DNA from: a virus | Virus record (IMG/VR): IMGVR_UViG_3300042934_000216 | Location: 1 to 22,720 of that record | DNA length: 22,720 nucleotides | Strand: one strand, 5' to 3' | Shown here: piece after piece, positions 1-5,659 of the stretch | How positions within the stretch are numbered: the first letter of the stretch is position 1 | How the letters are laid out: the number at the start of each line of letters is the position of its first letter | Notes under the pieces: model-generated | Told to the model about the DNA's origin: nothing | Database searches by the model: none | The model's input: only the letters and a program-made list of their open reading frames with translations | Made by a program: the position numbers and the translations under genes

Positions 1-1
1 A

Positions 2-763
2 GACGCCATTCGCCAGCTACGACCCCGACTCGTCGTCCTGGAGAACGTGCGGGGTCATCTCACTCTGGGAATCGACAGAGTTCTCGGAGACCTGGCCGAG
101 CTCGGGTATGACACAAGGTGGGTTTGCGTTCCAGCTTCCGCAGCCGGCGCCCCGCATCGTCGAGAGCGGATCTTCATCGCTGCCTACCCCGCGGGCCAGC
201 CGGGGAGCGTCGGGGACAGAGACGATGTACGCGCTGGGCGCGGAGCGGTCGAACGAGAACCGGCCGCAGGGCGAGGTTCTGCTGAAGACACCGACCGCTC
301 AACTCGCGATCAACGGCGGGTCGCAGCACCCGGACAAGAGGAAAGCCGGTGGTCACGGGCCGACGCTGGCAGACGAAGTGGAACACCTTCTGCCGACACC
401 GACAGCGATGGACTCGGGAGCGTCGGGGGGATCGACCACGTCGAATGTCACGCTGACGGACCTGACAGTTCGGACTCGATTTGGCGCGACTACGAACCCG
501 CGATTCGACGGTGGGAAAACGTCATCGGAAGGCTGGCCCCTTCCCCAACCTCTCCGGATGGGCGAAACGGAGCCCACCGACTCTCAGCCCGATTTGTGGA
601 ATGGATGATGGGCCTCCCCGAAGGCCACGTCACCAACGTTGGGTTGACGCGGGCGCAGCAGTTGAAGGCGTTGGGGAATGGTGTTGTGCCGCAGCAGGCG
701 GCGTTGGCATTGCGACTGATGGGATTCAAGGAGGCCGGCCCGTGCCGCGTAAGAGACCTGTAA
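2..763 (+). CDS. DNA (cytosine-5) methyltransferase, 3' part (start outside window)
   Basis: The 5' end is cut off by the window; the open frame runs from base 2 to the TAA at 761-763. It begins with VVLENVRGHL, the ENV motif (motif VI) of C5 cytosine methyltransferases. PHRRERIFIAA (about bases 152-184) is motif VIII and ALGNGVVPQQAAL near the end is motif X. Between them lies a long variable region with repeated ADTD-type motifs, then DYEPAIRRWE and LSARFVEWMMGLPEGHV, typical of actinobacterial and phage members of the family. The PCQ catalytic Cys motif must lie upstream. Likely role: modifying phage DNA against host restriction, or an orphan methylase. Oddity: bases 108-608 are also open in the +3 frame and read there as family-like protein (see findings), so an ancestral or programmed frameshift is possible. 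Confidence 0.88.
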   Translation, partial: DAIRQLRPRLVVLENVRGHLTLGIDRVLGDLAELGYDTRWVCVPASAAGAPHRRERIFIAAYPAGQPGSVGDRDDVRAGRGAVEREPAAGRGSAEDTDRSTRDQRRVAAPGQEESRWSRADAGRRSGTPSADTDSDGLGSVGGIDHVECHADGPDSSDSIWRDYEPAIRRWENVIGRLAPSPTSPDGRNGAHRLSARFVEWMMGLPEGHVTNVGLTRAQQLKALGNGVVPQQAALALRLMGFKEAGPCRVRDL

Positions 764-924
764 ATCGAAGGCTGGGCACTTACCACCCGCACTCGGGTGA
801 GTACGAGTGCGGGATGGCATACGTCGCGGGCCGAGGCACGTACTACGGAGCGAGCTGGCATCCGTGTTCGAAGCTTGTCAACCACGAAGGGAAGTGCGGC
901 GATGAAGACAACTCCGCCCACTAA
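742..924 (+). CDS. small Cys/His protein, unknown function
   Basis: A 60-residue protein starting at GTG 742. The start is chosen because AAGGAGG lies at 728-734 with a 7-base gap; it overlaps the methyltransferase 3' end by 22 bases. The product has Cys at YECGM, WHPC and a C-terminal C-x(5)-H-E-G-K-C pattern, which resembles the short Cys/His motif common in small actinophage proteins and could bind zinc. No enzyme family is recognisable. A related C-x-G-H-x-G-P-H-x-C pattern recurs in the gene at 4184-4321. Confidence 0.6.
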   Translation: MPRKRPVNRRLGTYHPHSGEYECGMAYVAGRGTYYGASWHPCSKLVNHEGKCGDEDNSAH

Positions 925-1096
925 TGCGACCGGTATTACGCCCGCCTTTTGGAGGCAGCGGATATGGGGAGAGGGACGCCCTGTGAGCACGCGAATCAAG
1001 TACAGGATCACTGTCCACGACGAGACAGGGGAAGCGGTCGTTGGGTTCAACGCATCGTCACGCTGGCGCGCGCTGCTGTGGCTGGTCTTCGGATGA
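902..1096 (+). CDS. small hypothetical protein (start uncertain)
   Basis: Frame +2 is open to the TGA at 1094-1096. Two starts are plausible. ATG 902 has GAAGGGAAG upstream and overlaps the preceding gene by 23 bases (64 residues). GTG 983 has GGGGAGAGGG upstream (37 residues). The part common to both, STRIKYRITVHDETGEAVVG, has the look of a beta-hairpin, and the C-terminus is Trp/Leu-rich. Function unknown. A competing frame opened by GGAGG 951-955 and ATG 964 fuses in frame to the next gene but gives an implausible peptide. Confidence 0.4.
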   Translation: MKTTPPTNATGITPAFWRQRIWGEGRPVSTRIKYRITVHDETGEAVVGFNASSRWRALLWLVFG

Positions 1097-1107
1097 GAGA
1101 GGGTGGC

Positions 1108-1737
1108 ATGACGGACGAACTGCTTGCAGCGGTGAATGCCCTGACGAGCTCAGAGGTAACCCACTACGCGCAGTACGACGATGACGGAAAGCTGATCCGC
1201 ACCCACACGGTCACCCTCGACCCGCTACTGGACAGACTCGTCGCGGCGATTCATTCGTCAACGTCGGGGAAGGCGGGGGGTGGCAACCCGGCAACTCGCG
1301 CCGTTCTCAATTCGGATGCCCTGTTCGCGTCTATGCGGATCACGTCGCAGATCACCGACTGGTGCAACGCGGCTCGTGTGACGCCGACACGGAACCCTGC
1401 GAGAGATCTGCGGGCGTGGTATTCAGAGTATGAAGGGGCGGAGGCGTTCTACATTAGGCAGCTCCGCAAGTGGGCATGGACGATCCGCAACCTGCTGGAC
1501 CCGCCCCGCACGTTTCAGATCACCGCACCATGCCCCGAATGCAAGGCAACCGAGTACACGGACAAGGAGGGCGACATCCGGCCCCATCCGCTACGCCCTG
1601 AGTACCCGGACCCGGAATCCGCGCTCGAGGCCGTGGTCATATGCCAGGCGTGCGGGCAGATGTTCGGCGGGGGAGAGTTCGCTCTCCGCTCGTTGCGGTT
1701 CGACATCGACGCGCAGGAGCCGCCGAGGGAGGAATAA
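1108..1737 (+). CDS. phage protein with C-terminal zinc ribbon (DUF7341-like)
   Basis: A 209-residue protein beginning MTDELLAAVNAL at ATG 1108, with GAGAGGGTGG upstream. The frame is open further 5' but the preceding residues do not look like protein. The N-terminal part contains LDPLLDRLVAAI and a Gly/Ser linker, a layout I associate with the DUF7341 proteins of actinophages. The C-terminal part has CPEC followed about 45 residues later by CQAC, a four-Cys zinc ribbon. The middle (ITDWCNAARV, LRAWYSEYEGAEAFY) is helical. Function unknown; a nucleic-acid-associated role is an inference from the zinc ribbon. It is the last gene before a promoter/terminator region. Confidence 0.7.
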   Translation: MTDELLAAVNALTSSEVTHYAQYDDDGKLIRTHTVTLDPLLDRLVAAIHSSTSGKAGGGNPATRAVLNSDALFASMRITSQITDWCNAARVTPTRNPARDLRAWYSEYEGAEAFYIRQLRKWAWTIRNLLDPPRTFQITAPCPECKATEYTDKEGDIRPHPLRPEYPDPESALEAVVICQACGQMFGGGEFALRSLRFDIDAQEPPREE

Positions 1738-1751
1738 CTTTGCGTTATGCG

Positions 1752-1781
1752 TTGCGCGAAACCCATAACGTGCAGTAGAAT
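1752..1781 (+). promoter_or_regulatory. sigma70-type promoter with overlapping dyad
   Basis: TTGCGC (1752-1757) and TAGAAT (1776-1781) are separated by 18 bases, a good vegetative promoter placed just after the stop of the gene ending at 1737. A perfect 7-base inverted repeat, CGTTATG (1743-1749) and CATAACG (1764-1770), straddles the -35 box and could be an operator. Transcription would begin near 1788. Confidence 0.45.
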
Positions 1782-1823
1782 GTGACCACCGGTGTTCGGC
1801 GTTCCCGAAATCGGACCACTCCA

Positions 1824-1852
1824 ACCCCGTTGACACTGTCGGCGGGGTCTTT
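1824..1852 (+). terminator. hairpin with U-rich tail (terminator or attenuator)
   Basis: ACCCCG (1824-1829) pairs with CGGGGT (1843-1848); inside it GAC (1832-1834) pairs with GTC (1838-1840). The stem is followed by TCTTT. It lies only about 36 bases after the start predicted for the promoter at 1752-1781, so it could end a short RNA, attenuate the downstream operon, or end the upstream one. Confidence 0.5.
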
Positions 1853-2057
1853 CCGTTAACGGACCTCCTCGGTAGTCGTGCGCGGCATAACCGGGTTGCA
1901 GGATGGCACGCCCAGGAGCGCGCCGGCACAACAGTGAGCCAAGACCGCACATTGCGCGAGCTCCACACAGGCCCGAGCCGGGTAAAGCCGTTGGCGGGCC
2001 GTCCCCTTCTTTCCGTCGCTTCCCCTGCGTCGGGGGAGCCCAATCACGGGGGTAACC

Positions 2058-2279
2058 GTGGCACTCGACAAGCTCCGCGCCGACCTTGAGGAAGCGCGCC
2101 GACAGAAGCCCGCAACGTTCGCGGCATGGTTGGAAACCACCGACCCCGTGACCCGGGATCTCGTCATGGAGTACATCACTGACACGTCGGTGATGATTGA
2201 TCCTTTGGTGGCGAAGTTGCGGAAGAACGATATCCCGATTACGCGGGAGACGGTGGAGAAGTACCGTGACGCTAGCTGA
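2058..2279 (+). CDS. small helical DNA-binding-like protein
   Basis: A 73-residue protein from GTG 2058, with GGGGG at 2048-2052 as ribosome site. The N-terminus (LDKLRADLEEARRQKPATF) is charged and helical. The C-terminal half, with LVAKLRKNDIPITRETVEKY, resembles a helix-turn-helix whose recognition helix follows PITRETV. Small proteins of this kind often sit directly before the metallophosphoesterase in actinophages. It overlaps that gene by 14 bases, implying coupled translation. A regulatory or replication-associated role is an inference. Confidence 0.65.
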   Translation: MALDKLRADLEEARRQKPATFAAWLETTDPVTRDLVMEYITDTSVMIDPLVAKLRKNDIPITRETVEKYRDAS

Positions 2280-3414
2280 TGATCTTGATGCGTTGACGGT
2301 TCCGACGCCGCCGAAGAAGTTTCAGCAGCACGCCGAGTTCGACGAGAACGGTGGCACCGCCGCTACCGGGCCTGTTCGCCGCATGGTCACCGACTACGCC
2401 GAACTCCTCACACTCGCCGGCCTCGACCCTGACAACTTCCGCATCGTCGGAAAAGTCAGCCAGTGGACCAAGACCCACCACGACCGGGAAGACACCTACA
2501 GTTTCTTCTTCGCCTTCGAAGCCATAACGGCCGGCGAAGAAGCCCTAGACCTCCCTGCCCTCTACGCCGAGGCGAGACGAGCACCACGAAAGCCCATCAG
2601 GGCTACGGCCACAAGCCGAGTAACCATCGTCGCTCTTTCGGACGTTCAAGCGGGCAAGGTAGACCATCGCGGCGGGACGCCGGAACTCATCGACCGGCTT
2701 ACCGGGATGAGGGAACGCCTCGCCGCCCACCTCAAGACCCGGAAACCGCAGGCGACCGTGCTCGCTGAGGTCGGGGACCTGTTTGAGGGGTTCGAGTCCG
2801 GTGGGAACCCGATGTTCACCAACGATCTGTCGTTGGCGCAGCAGATGGACCTTGCTGGGACTGAGGTGTACCGGTTCGTTGAGGTGATGCAACGTCACGG
2901 TCGTGTCGACGTGGTGACAGTCACCTCCAATCACACTTCCTGGCGCCGGGGCAAGCAGCAGCTTGGCCGGCCTGGGGATGACCTCGGGATCTTCGTCCAC
3001 CGCCAGGTGCAGAAGGTCGCTGCGGCGGCTGGAATCGACGCCCACTGGACCTTCCCCGGGATGTACGAAGAGTCCGTCGTGTTCGACGTACTCGGCACGA
3101 AGCTCGGAGTCGTGCACGGCAACCAGTTCTCACCCGGTCAGGCTGTGGGCTGGTGGCAGAAGCAGCAGCACGGCGGCGGACCGACTGCGACCGCCGACGT
3201 CTTGGTCTCTGGGCACTACCACAATCTGACTGTCATCCCCTCGGGCCGCAACCCGTCAACGGGTAGGTCGAAGTGGTGGCTTCAGTGCCCTACGACCGAT
3301 TCGGGGTCGTCCTGGTACGCAAATGCTGCTGGTGGGACGGACTCAGACCCGGGCTTGCTCGTGTTTGACATCACCGAGGATGGTTTCGATCTCTCCTCGT
3401 TGACGGTCCTCTGA
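2266..3414 (+). CDS. calcineurin-like metallophosphoesterase
   Basis: A 382-residue protein from GTG 2266 (GGAG at 2254-2257). The MPE/MRE11-type motifs are in order: LSDVQ (D126, Q128), GDLFEG (D171), SNHT (N222-H223), VVHGNQ (H284) and GHYHN (H317, H319). Two motifs differ from the textbook form: D-x-Q instead of D-x-H, and SNHT instead of GNHD. The metal-binding set is otherwise present, so a phosphodiesterase or nuclease acting on nucleic acid is likely, but the substrate is unknown. The preceding 110 or so residues are a charged domain I do not recognise. The stop overlaps the ATG of the HNH gene (TGATG). Confidence 0.85.
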   Translation: MTLADDLDALTVPTPPKKFQQHAEFDENGGTAATGPVRRMVTDYAELLTLAGLDPDNFRIVGKVSQWTKTHHDREDTYSFFFAFEAITAGEEALDLPALYAEARRAPRKPIRATATSRVTIVALSDVQAGKVDHRGGTPELIDRLTGMRERLAAHLKTRKPQATVLAEVGDLFEGFESGGNPMFTNDLSLAQQMDLAGTEVYRFVEVMQRHGRVDVVTVTSNHTSWRRGKQQLGRPGDDLGIFVHRQVQKVAAAAGIDAHWTFPGMYEESVVFDVLGTKLGVVHGNQFSPGQAVGWWQKQQHGGGPTATADVLVSGHYHNLTVIPSGRNPSTGRSKWWLQCPTTDSGSSWYANAAGGTDSDPGLLVFDITEDGFDLSSLTVL

Positions 3415-3854
3415 TGGCTCGGCGCCCTTCACCGATCAAGTGTTCGGTGGACGACTGTCCGCGATCGATGTCAGCCCGAGGCATGTGCCTTATGCACTAC
3501 AAGCGTTGGCGGCGCAATGGATCGCCTGATCTGCTCGAGCGCAACCTGGGGCCGTCCGAAATCCTGCCAGGTTACGTCAGGGCCAAGCATGGTGGGTATG
3601 TGCGGCTGATCCGCTACAACGGGGACGGCCCGCCCGACCGCGTCATGGAACACCGAGCAGTGATGGAAGCAGTCATCGGACGCCCGCTGCTCCCTGAAGA
3701 GAACGTGCACCACGTCAACGGTGATCGGGGCGACAACCGCCCTGAGAACCTCGAGCTGTGGTCAACCTCGCAACCATGCGGGCAGCGCGTTGAAGACAAG
3801 GTGGCGTGGGCGCGCGAAATCCTCGCGCTCTACGCCCCTGAATCGGTCCTCTAG
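3414..3854 (+). CDS. HNH endonuclease with N-terminal zinc finger
   Basis: A 146-residue protein whose ATG (3414) shares its A with the upstream TGA. The N-terminus has a CSVDDC...GMCLMHYKRWRR pattern (four Cys/His), a small zinc knuckle often fused to phage HNH proteins. The nuclease core is EHRAVMEAVIGRPL, then ENVHHVNGDRGDNRPENLEL, i.e. an HNH_3 fold with the H-H-x-N-G-x(3)-D-N-R-x-x-N-L pattern intact. It may be a free-standing homing nuclease; nothing in the neighbourhood shows an intron. Confidence 0.88.
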   Translation: MARRPSPIKCSVDDCPRSMSARGMCLMHYKRWRRNGSPDLLERNLGPSEILPGYVRAKHGGYVRLIRYNGDGPPDRVMEHRAVMEAVIGRPLLPEENVHHVNGDRGDNRPENLELWSTSQPCGQRVEDKVAWAREILALYAPESVL

Positions 3855-3870
3855 GACGGGCGGTGTCGCC

Positions 3871-4053
3871 ATGCTTGATGCGACCAGACGGTGTGACGGG
3901 AAAGAGTGCGGCGCGCAAGCGTATGTGTTCGTTGAGATCGGTGAACACGAGCTCGGGTACTGCGGCCATCACGGCACGAAGTATTGGAGCCGTCTCCACG
4001 AGGTAGCTGACCGGGTGTTCGATTTCCGGTACCTCATCGCGGAGGACTCCTGA
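3871..4053 (+). CDS. DUF7455-like zinc-binding mini-protein
   Basis: A 60-residue protein from ATG 3871. The frame is open upstream, but the start is set by the point where family-like sequence begins. It shows C-x(4)-CGAQAYV, then GYCGHHG, the arrangement of DUF7455 proteins in actinobacteria and their phages, and is likely to bind one zinc. Its TGA (4051-4053) overlaps the next ATG. Function unknown. Confidence 0.7.
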   Translation: MLDATRRCDGKECGAQAYVFVEIGEHELGYCGHHGTKYWSRLHEVADRVFDFRYLIAEDS

Positions 4054-4187
4054 TGTGTCGTTGTGACGCGGGTGAGTGCGGGGATGCGGTGGTTGAGTAC
4101 ATCGACTCGCGGATCGGGCGTCTCGTCGCAGAACAAGCTGACCCGCCGCTTAAGTCGCATGCAATTGAGGGCGAGGGCTCAAAGTGA
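4053..4187 (+). CDS. 44-residue Cys-rich mini-protein
   Basis: ATG 4053 overlaps the upstream stop (TGATG) and has GGAGGA at 4041-4046. The product starts MCRCDAGECGDAVVEYIDSRI: three Cys within nine residues, then an acidic helix. It ends at TGA 4185-4187, overlapping the next GTG by 4 bases. No family recognised; the tight coupling on both sides and the strong ribosome site are the evidence that it is real. Confidence 0.6.
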   Translation: MCRCDAGECGDAVVEYIDSRIGRLVAEQADPPLKSHAIEGEGSK

Positions 4188-4321
4188 CTGACACTCAAAC
4201 GTGCACGATGACATTGGTCCTCGATTACGACTCCGTGGACTGCTACCTGAACGCTGGTCACGCCGGCCCACACAAGTGCGCGGGTGAGGGCGGCAATCTC
4301 TGGTGGGACTACGCCAGATGA
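4184..4321 (+). CDS. 45-residue Cys/His mini-protein
   Basis: GTG 4184 overlaps the upstream TGA (GTGA). The product contains CYLNAGHAGPHKC, a C-x(5)-H-x-G-P-H-x-C motif common in short actinophage proteins and plausible as a metal site. It ends with WWDYAR. Its stop overlaps the next ATG (ATGA). Function unknown. Confidence 0.6.
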   Translation: MTDTQTCTMTLVLDYDSVDCYLNAGHAGPHKCAGEGGNLWWDYAR

Positions 4322-4566
4322 GCGCATACGACGACCTGTGTGCTGCGGTCCGTGACTACTACGCCGCTGTGGAACCCGACGCCTACGTAGAAGCGTGGGT
4401 GTTGATCTCGCACAGGCTCAGCCCAGAGATGGAGCAAGACGGGCAGTCCACGGTTGGTGTGTTGTCGTCCCCTGAAATGTCGTGGGTGATGAAGCGTGGC
4501 CTGTTGGATGTGGCGCTCACTGAGGACCGGGCATCAGCAACAGTCCCGGAAGATGACGATGACTGA
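4318..4566 (+). CDS. 82-residue acidic hypothetical protein
   Basis: ATG 4318 overlaps the upstream stop (ATGA), which decides the start. The sequence reads MSAYDDLCAAVRDYYAAV and ends in an acidic EDDDD tail. It looks like a small helical protein; no family recognised. It is part of a run of coupled short genes from 3871 to 4678. Confidence 0.6.
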   Translation: MSAYDDLCAAVRDYYAAVEPDAYVEAWVLISHRLSPEMEQDGQSTVGVLSSPEMSWVMKRGLLDVALTEDRASATVPEDDDD

Positions 4567-4678
4567 CCCTTGCGATCACGGTCCCCATGTGGTCCTCATG
4601 TTCGGTGAACGCGAGTGCCTGGACTGCGGGCACGTAGAGTCACCGGGTCCGAGCGTCCCACTCCTTGACGATCGTTGA
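4559..4678 (+). CDS. 39-residue Cys/His mini-protein
   Basis: Start ATG 4559 is preferred over ATG 4553 because GGAAG (4548-4552) is then spaced 6 bases. The product begins MTDPCDHGPH and contains ECLDCGHVE, a CxxC-type metal-binding pattern. Its last 39 bases overlap, tail to tail, the leftward gene 4640-4900. Function unknown. Confidence 0.5.
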   Translation: MTDPCDHGPHVVLMFGERECLDCGHVESPGPSVPLLDDR

Positions 4679-4900
4679 CACGCGTACCTTCGGGCTGAGA
4701 GCTCGTTCCATGAGAGCCCTTTCCCCATCGTCCCCGCACCATGACAGCAAACCCGTGAGCGCTTCGGCTCCGTAGCGCTGCACTTGCCGGCGGGCGGCGC
4801 GGATCGCACCGTCGACTTGTTCGGGCGTTGTTCCCCATGTGGCGCGTCGTTCACGAGTGGTGACGATGAAGGCCACTTTGTCTGCGTACATCCTGGGCAT
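4640..4900 (-). CDS. leftward hypothetical protein, 86 residues
   Basis: Starts MPRMYADKVAFIVTTRERR at base 4900 and ends at the complement of TCA 4640-4642. The composition is balanced and protein-like (RRQVQRYGAEALTGLLSWCG), unlike the Arg-rich shadows elsewhere. The ATG lies 7 bases after a -10 box, so the mRNA is probably leaderless, which is common in actinobacteria. No family or clear HTH recognised. Being one of the few genes on this strand and having a promoter with a dyad, it may be a regulator or superinfection factor, but this is inference. Confidence 0.65.
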   Translation of the reverse strand: MPRMYADKVAFIVTTRERRATWGTTPEQVDGAIRAARRQVQRYGAEALTGLLSWCGDDGERALMERALSPKVRVSTIVKEWDARTR

Positions 4901-4907
4901 GACGCTA

Positions 4908-4937
4908 ACCCTACCAAACCGGCGAGGTTAGGGTCAA
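4908..4937 (-). promoter_or_regulatory. leftward promoter with dyad, leaderless start
   Basis: Read leftward: TTGACC (complement of 4932-4937), 18 bases, TAGGGT (complement of 4908-4913), then 7 bases to the ATG at 4900. An inverted repeat ACCCTA (4908-4913) / TAGGGT (4929-4934) covers the -10 and touches the -35, which would suit a repressor or autoregulation. Confidence 0.55.
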
Positions 4938-5010
4938 TGGTTCTGATTGACGATTGATCTGAGGGGGGTTCTCGTCTATCTCGTCGCGGTGACGACGCAA
5001 ACCACACCAC

Positions 5011-5115
5011 GGGGCTGACTGGAAAGCCCGACACCCGAAGACGCCACGCTACGACGTGGCTGCGCTGCAAGCCTTCGGTGGTCGGATACACGCGGTTCGA
5101 CTCCGCGCAGCTCCA
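5011..5115 (+). ncRNA. tRNA-like / tmRNA-like RNA lacking a recognisable anticodon arm
   Basis: The 3' part is a perfect tRNA half: T stem CGCGG (5091-5095) / CCGCG (5103-5107) around the consensus loop TTCGACT, followed directly by CAGCTCC (5108-5114) and A5115. GGGGCTG (5011-5017) pairs with CAGCTCC over 7 bp with one G-T. Between them CCGAC (5028-5032) pairs with GTCGG (5081-5085) and CCGAAG (5035-5040) with CTTCGG (5073-5078), giving a long helix with a 2x2 internal loop. It encloses the hairpin GCCACG (5043-5048) / CGTGGC (5055-5060). GGGGCTG and GCAGCTCCA are the usual termini of bacterial tmRNA, and a long helix replaces the anticodon stem there too. At 105 nt there is no room for a normal tag region and I see no tag ending in a stop. 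It could be a reduced tmRNA-like RNA, an aberrant tRNA, or in part an att core. CCA is not encoded. Confidence 0.45.
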
Positions 5116-5324
5116 CGCCGTAAGCCCGTCGTGAGACGGCAGGGTATAGCCGGGTGCGCGATCCCGGACCCCAAACTTCCCGAGTGACTTTGCCGATACG
5201 TCACCGGGTCGGAGTAGATCGGCTGAGCGGTTTCATGCAGTGGCCCGCCAGGTGAACCCAAGCAAAGCTGCCGCCCCGCCACGTCATGCGCACGACCACA
5301 CATCTGCGCCTCTGACGTGTGCAT
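5116..5324 (+). other. non-coding, structured spacer between tRNA-like element and tRNA-Asp
   Basis: No credible reading frame. Three hairpins can be drawn: CCGTC (5126-5130) / GACGG (5135-5139) with a GTGA tetraloop; CCGGG (5150-5154) / CCCGG (5163-5167), extended by GGGT (5142-5145) / ACCC (5168-5171); and GCCGAT (5192-5197) / ATCGGC (5218-5223). No U-tract follows, so they are not simple terminators. No second tRNA was found. Confidence 0.4.
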
Positions 5325-5398
5325 GGTTCTGTAGCTCAGTTGGTTAGAGCGCTGCCCTGTCACGGCAGAGGTCGCCGGTTCAAGTCCGGTCAGTACCG
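5325..5398 (+). tRNA. tRNA-Asp (GTC)
   Basis: Cloverleaf by eye: acceptor GGTTCTG (5325-5331) with CAGTACC (5391-5397), one T-T mismatch; D stem GCTC/GAGC; anticodon stem CTGCC/GGCAG with loop CTGTCAC, anticodon GTC; T arm GCCGG-TTCAAGT-CCGGT. The discriminator is G, as expected for Asp. CCA is not encoded. Phage tRNAs can offset codon bias or host tRNA cleavage. Confidence 0.93.
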
Positions 5399-5446
5399 CA
5401 CGATTCCCTTCGACCTGAACCTCCGAGGTACACCATGCGCGTGTGC

Positions 5447-5608
5447 TCAGGTACGGGCGACTTCCTCGGGCGTAAAGGGCTCGGGGATCAACCCGGCACG
5501 AATCATGCGGTCCTCCGCAAGAGCCGCCCTGAACTGCTCCCCAATCCGCTTAGCGAGCGCCGCATCACTGGCGCTCAAGTTCAGATCGGTCCCCTTGAAA
5601 CCCCTCAT
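5447..5608 (-). CDS. leftward 53-residue hypothetical protein
   Basis: Read leftward from ATG at 5608, with GGAGGGG ending 5 bases before it, to TGA (complement of 5447-5449). The product starts MRGFKGTDLNLSASDAALAK and ends PEPFTPEEVART; it is balanced in composition, with an amphipathic helix (ALAKRIGEQFRAALAEDR). An in-frame ATG 12 bases upstream is less likely because it lies on the ribosome site. Unknown function. Its 5' end faces the packaging operon. Confidence 0.6.
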   Translation of the reverse strand: MRGFKGTDLNLSASDAALAKRIGEQFRAALAEDRMIRAGLIPEPFTPEEVART

Positions 5609-5659
5609 GGTCCCCTCCATTGGTCGGATTAGCGAAGCCTAACGGCAAGGGGGCGTGAC

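Larger units (their letters stand above)
1738..2057 (+). other. 320-base intergenic leader region
   Basis: Apart from the promoter and hairpin listed separately, this gap holds a perfect 12-base palindrome TCCGTTAACGGA at 1852-1863 and a 7-bp hairpin (2019-2025 with 2032-2038, one G-T pair) shortly before the next gene. An ATG at 1903 opens 50 codons ending in TAA 2053-2055, but it lacks a spaced ribosome site and its Arg/Pro-rich product is not convincing. I see no RNA gene. Confidence 0.45.

Noticed and set aside
1830-1860. TTGACA at 1830-1835 as a -35 box
   Set aside because: No TANNNT-like -10 at 16-19 bases, and the hexamer is part of the terminator hairpin.
1903-2055. 50-codon frame in the leader before the gene at 2058
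   Set aside because: No spaced ribosome site, weak third-base GC bias and Arg/Pro-rich product; noted only as a possibility in the intergenic entry.
4947-4982. Rightward promoter TTGATC-17-TATCTC ahead of the tRNA-like element
   Set aside because: The match is poor and the nearby GATTGA repeats may make it look better than it is; not strong enough to list.
5049-5363. 104-codon leftward frame over the tRNA region
   Set aside because: It runs through the tRNA-Asp 5' half and the tRNA-like element and has no protein-like pattern.
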